This document shows positions 6,164 to 6,872 of a DNA stretch of 6,872 bases, in pieces. The stretch's first letter is position 1, and each line of letters opens with the position of its first letter. Position numbers and translations under genes: made by a program. Under the pieces are notes generated by a model. That model was not told where the DNA came from, did not search any database, and saw only the letters and a list, made by a program, of their open reading frames with translations. Location of the stretch: positions 1 to 6,872 of the forward strand of contig CAYJCU010000099.1 of the NCBI GenBank assembly GCA_964368765.1. The letters run 5' to 3'. The stretch is from JADFUS01 sp964368765 (GTDB lineage Bacteria; Bacteroidota; Bacteroidia; Bacteroidales; Rikenellaceae).

Positions 6164-6200
6164 ACCTGAATTTTGACTGTTTCTTATCCAAAACTCAGGT
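6164..6200 (-). repeat. 12-bp inverted repeat in the slyD 3' UTR
   Basis: The arms 6164-6175 and 6189-6200 are complementary over 12 positions (ACCTGAGTTTTG with CAAAATTCAGGT on the minus strand), around a 13-nt loop. The single imperfect position is a G-U wobble in minus-strand RNA. It sits between the slyD stop and the terminator and has no T-tract of its own. It could protect the 3' end, or be a remnant of an older terminator. Confidence 0.65.
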
Positions 6201-6218
6201 TATTAGCTATAATATTGA

Positions 6219-6782
6219 TTAGCAACAGCCATCTTCGCCGCAACCGCCTTCACCGCAGTTACCATCGCCACAGTCACCTTCGCCACAACCACAAGAGCAA
6301 CCGCCACCTGCAGGCATGAACTTAGCCATATCAGCATCAGTAGCCTCACGTACACCTACTACCTCGCCCTCGAAGTTAAGAACTTTACCAGCCATAGGGT
6401 GGTTGAAATCCATCTTAACAAACTCAGCAGTAACCTCTAGAACCTTACCTGGCATCTGGTTTCCTTGGTTATCAACCATAGGAAGAATAGCACCTGGCTT
6501 AACGATAGACTCATCTACTACACCCTCTACCTCGAAAATATTTCTTGGTAACTCAATAATCGCCTCCTCAGTATATGGACCATAGCTTTCCTCTGGAGTA
6601 AGAGTAAATGCAAATGTATCTCCCACAACTTTACCAGCTACGCTCTCTTCAAACTTAGGAAGTAACATTCCAACACCAAAAATAAAATCTAGTGGCGCCT
6701 CAGCTTTTACATCCTCAACAACCTCATTATTAACTGTTAATTTGTATGCAAGTGATACATACATGTTTTTTTCTACTTTCAT
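6219..6782 (-). CDS. slyD: SlyD-like FKBP-type peptidyl-prolyl cis-trans isomerase
   Basis: This is a cytoplasmic FKBP-type prolyl isomerase and chaperone of the SlyD group, 187 residues long (E. coli SlyD has 196). The FKBP core starts at MYVSLAYKLT and includes PLDFIFGVGMLLPKFEESVAGKVVGDTF (30-57); the insert-in-flap chaperone domain covers about 68-125 (SYGPYTEEAIIELPRNIF onward), and the core returns with DFNHPMAGKVLNFEGEVVGVREAT (125-148). The C-terminal tail from 160 holds eight cysteines (162, 164, 166, 171, 176, 181, 186, 187) and several acidic residues but no His. Cysteines 166 to 186 are spaced every five residues. E. coli SlyD binds Ni(II) and other metals through such a tail, so metal binding is likely here. 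The gene is monocistronic, with an intrinsic terminator at 6127-6151. The ATG at 6782 follows a purine-rich AAAGAAAG; a second in-frame ATG lies six codons in. Confidence 0.93.
   Translation of the reverse strand: MKVEKNMYVSLAYKLTVNNEVVEDVKAEAPLDFIFGVGMLLPKFEESVAGKVVGDTFAFTLTPEESYGPYTEEAIIELPRNIFEVEGVVDESIVKPGAILPMVDNQGNQMPGKVLEVTAEFVKMDFNHPMAGKVLNFEGEVVGVREATDADMAKFMPAGGGCSCGCGEGDCGDGNCGEGGCGEDGCC
6225..6287 (-). repeat. slyD: 15-bp imperfect tandem repeat coding for the SlyD Cys tail
   Basis: Four imperfect 15-bp units plus one extra Cys codon encode the five-residue periods starting at C166, C171, C176, C181 and C186, each CG(E/D)(G/D)x. The stretch is visibly richer in G and C than the rest of the gene. 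Such repeats can change in copy number by slippage, which would lengthen or shorten the metal-binding tail without a frameshift. Confidence 0.8.
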
Positions 6783-6872
6783 CTTTCTTTATAATTAAAA
6801 TTATTTATTTTTTACCACTAGAAGTGCTGATTTACCCAAAATTGGATTTAGGTGCGTTATAGGTGCCCTAAA

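Noticed and set aside
6836..6845. Operator-like palindrome CCAAAATTGG upstream of slyD
   Set aside because: It is 10 bp in AT-rich DNA, a single occurrence, and more than 50 bases from the start codon. A nearby TAATTTTA at 6796-6803 also misses the last base of the -7 consensus.

Overview
This 6.9 kb window is an AT-rich chromosomal segment of a Bacteroidetes bacterium, most likely of the order Bacteroidales. The evidence is the form of the MurA protein (PGGDKIGRR motif with Asp at the catalytic Cys position), start regions without clear Shine-Dalgarno sequences, and three upstream elements that match the Bacteroidetes -7 consensus TAnnTTTG. I cannot name a genus. There are six intact protein genes, no RNA gene, no CRISPR array and no recognisable transposase or phage gene. 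No gap between genes exceeds 300 bases.

Left part (82-4359, all on the minus strand). Reading in the direction of transcription, a TrkA-type potassium-channel regulator (4359-3022) is followed after 121 bp by murA (2900-1593). MurA catalyses the first committed step of peptidoglycan synthesis. Its stop codon overlaps the start of a ComM/YifB AAA+ ATPase gene (1593-82) in a TAATG junction, so murA and comM are probably translated as a coupled pair. The trkA-murA gap holds one copy of a small dispersed repeat.

Middle (4360-5291). A 115 bp AT-rich divergent promoter region separates trkA from a plus-strand gene for a SLOG/YpsA-like (DUF1273-type) predicted nucleotide-binding protein (4475-5029). 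Behind it lies a 262 bp convergent gap that is the most unusual non-coding stretch here. It holds the second copy of the dispersed repeat (27 of 31 core positions identical to the first, same two-hairpin geometry). A chain of short perfect or near-perfect inverted repeats follows, ending in a 17-bp-arm palindrome that runs into the end of the neighbouring gene.

Right part (5292-6872, minus strand). An unrecognised lipoprotein with HExxH and ExxxD zinc-protease motifs is best started at the ATG at 6050. The longer reading begins with a GTG inside the terminator tail of the upstream gene. That upstream gene (6782-6219) encodes an SlyD-like FKBP prolyl isomerase with a Cys-rich metal-binding tail built from a five-residue repeat; its 3' UTR has a 12-bp hairpin and then a canonical intrinsic terminator.

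The genes do not form one pathway. They are housekeeping functions (cell wall, DNA processing, potassium uptake control, protein folding) with two poorly characterised proteins between them. I see no clear new multi-gene system. The best leads are the dispersed structured repeat, the hairpin cluster, the orphan gluzincin-like lipoprotein and the SLOG protein.
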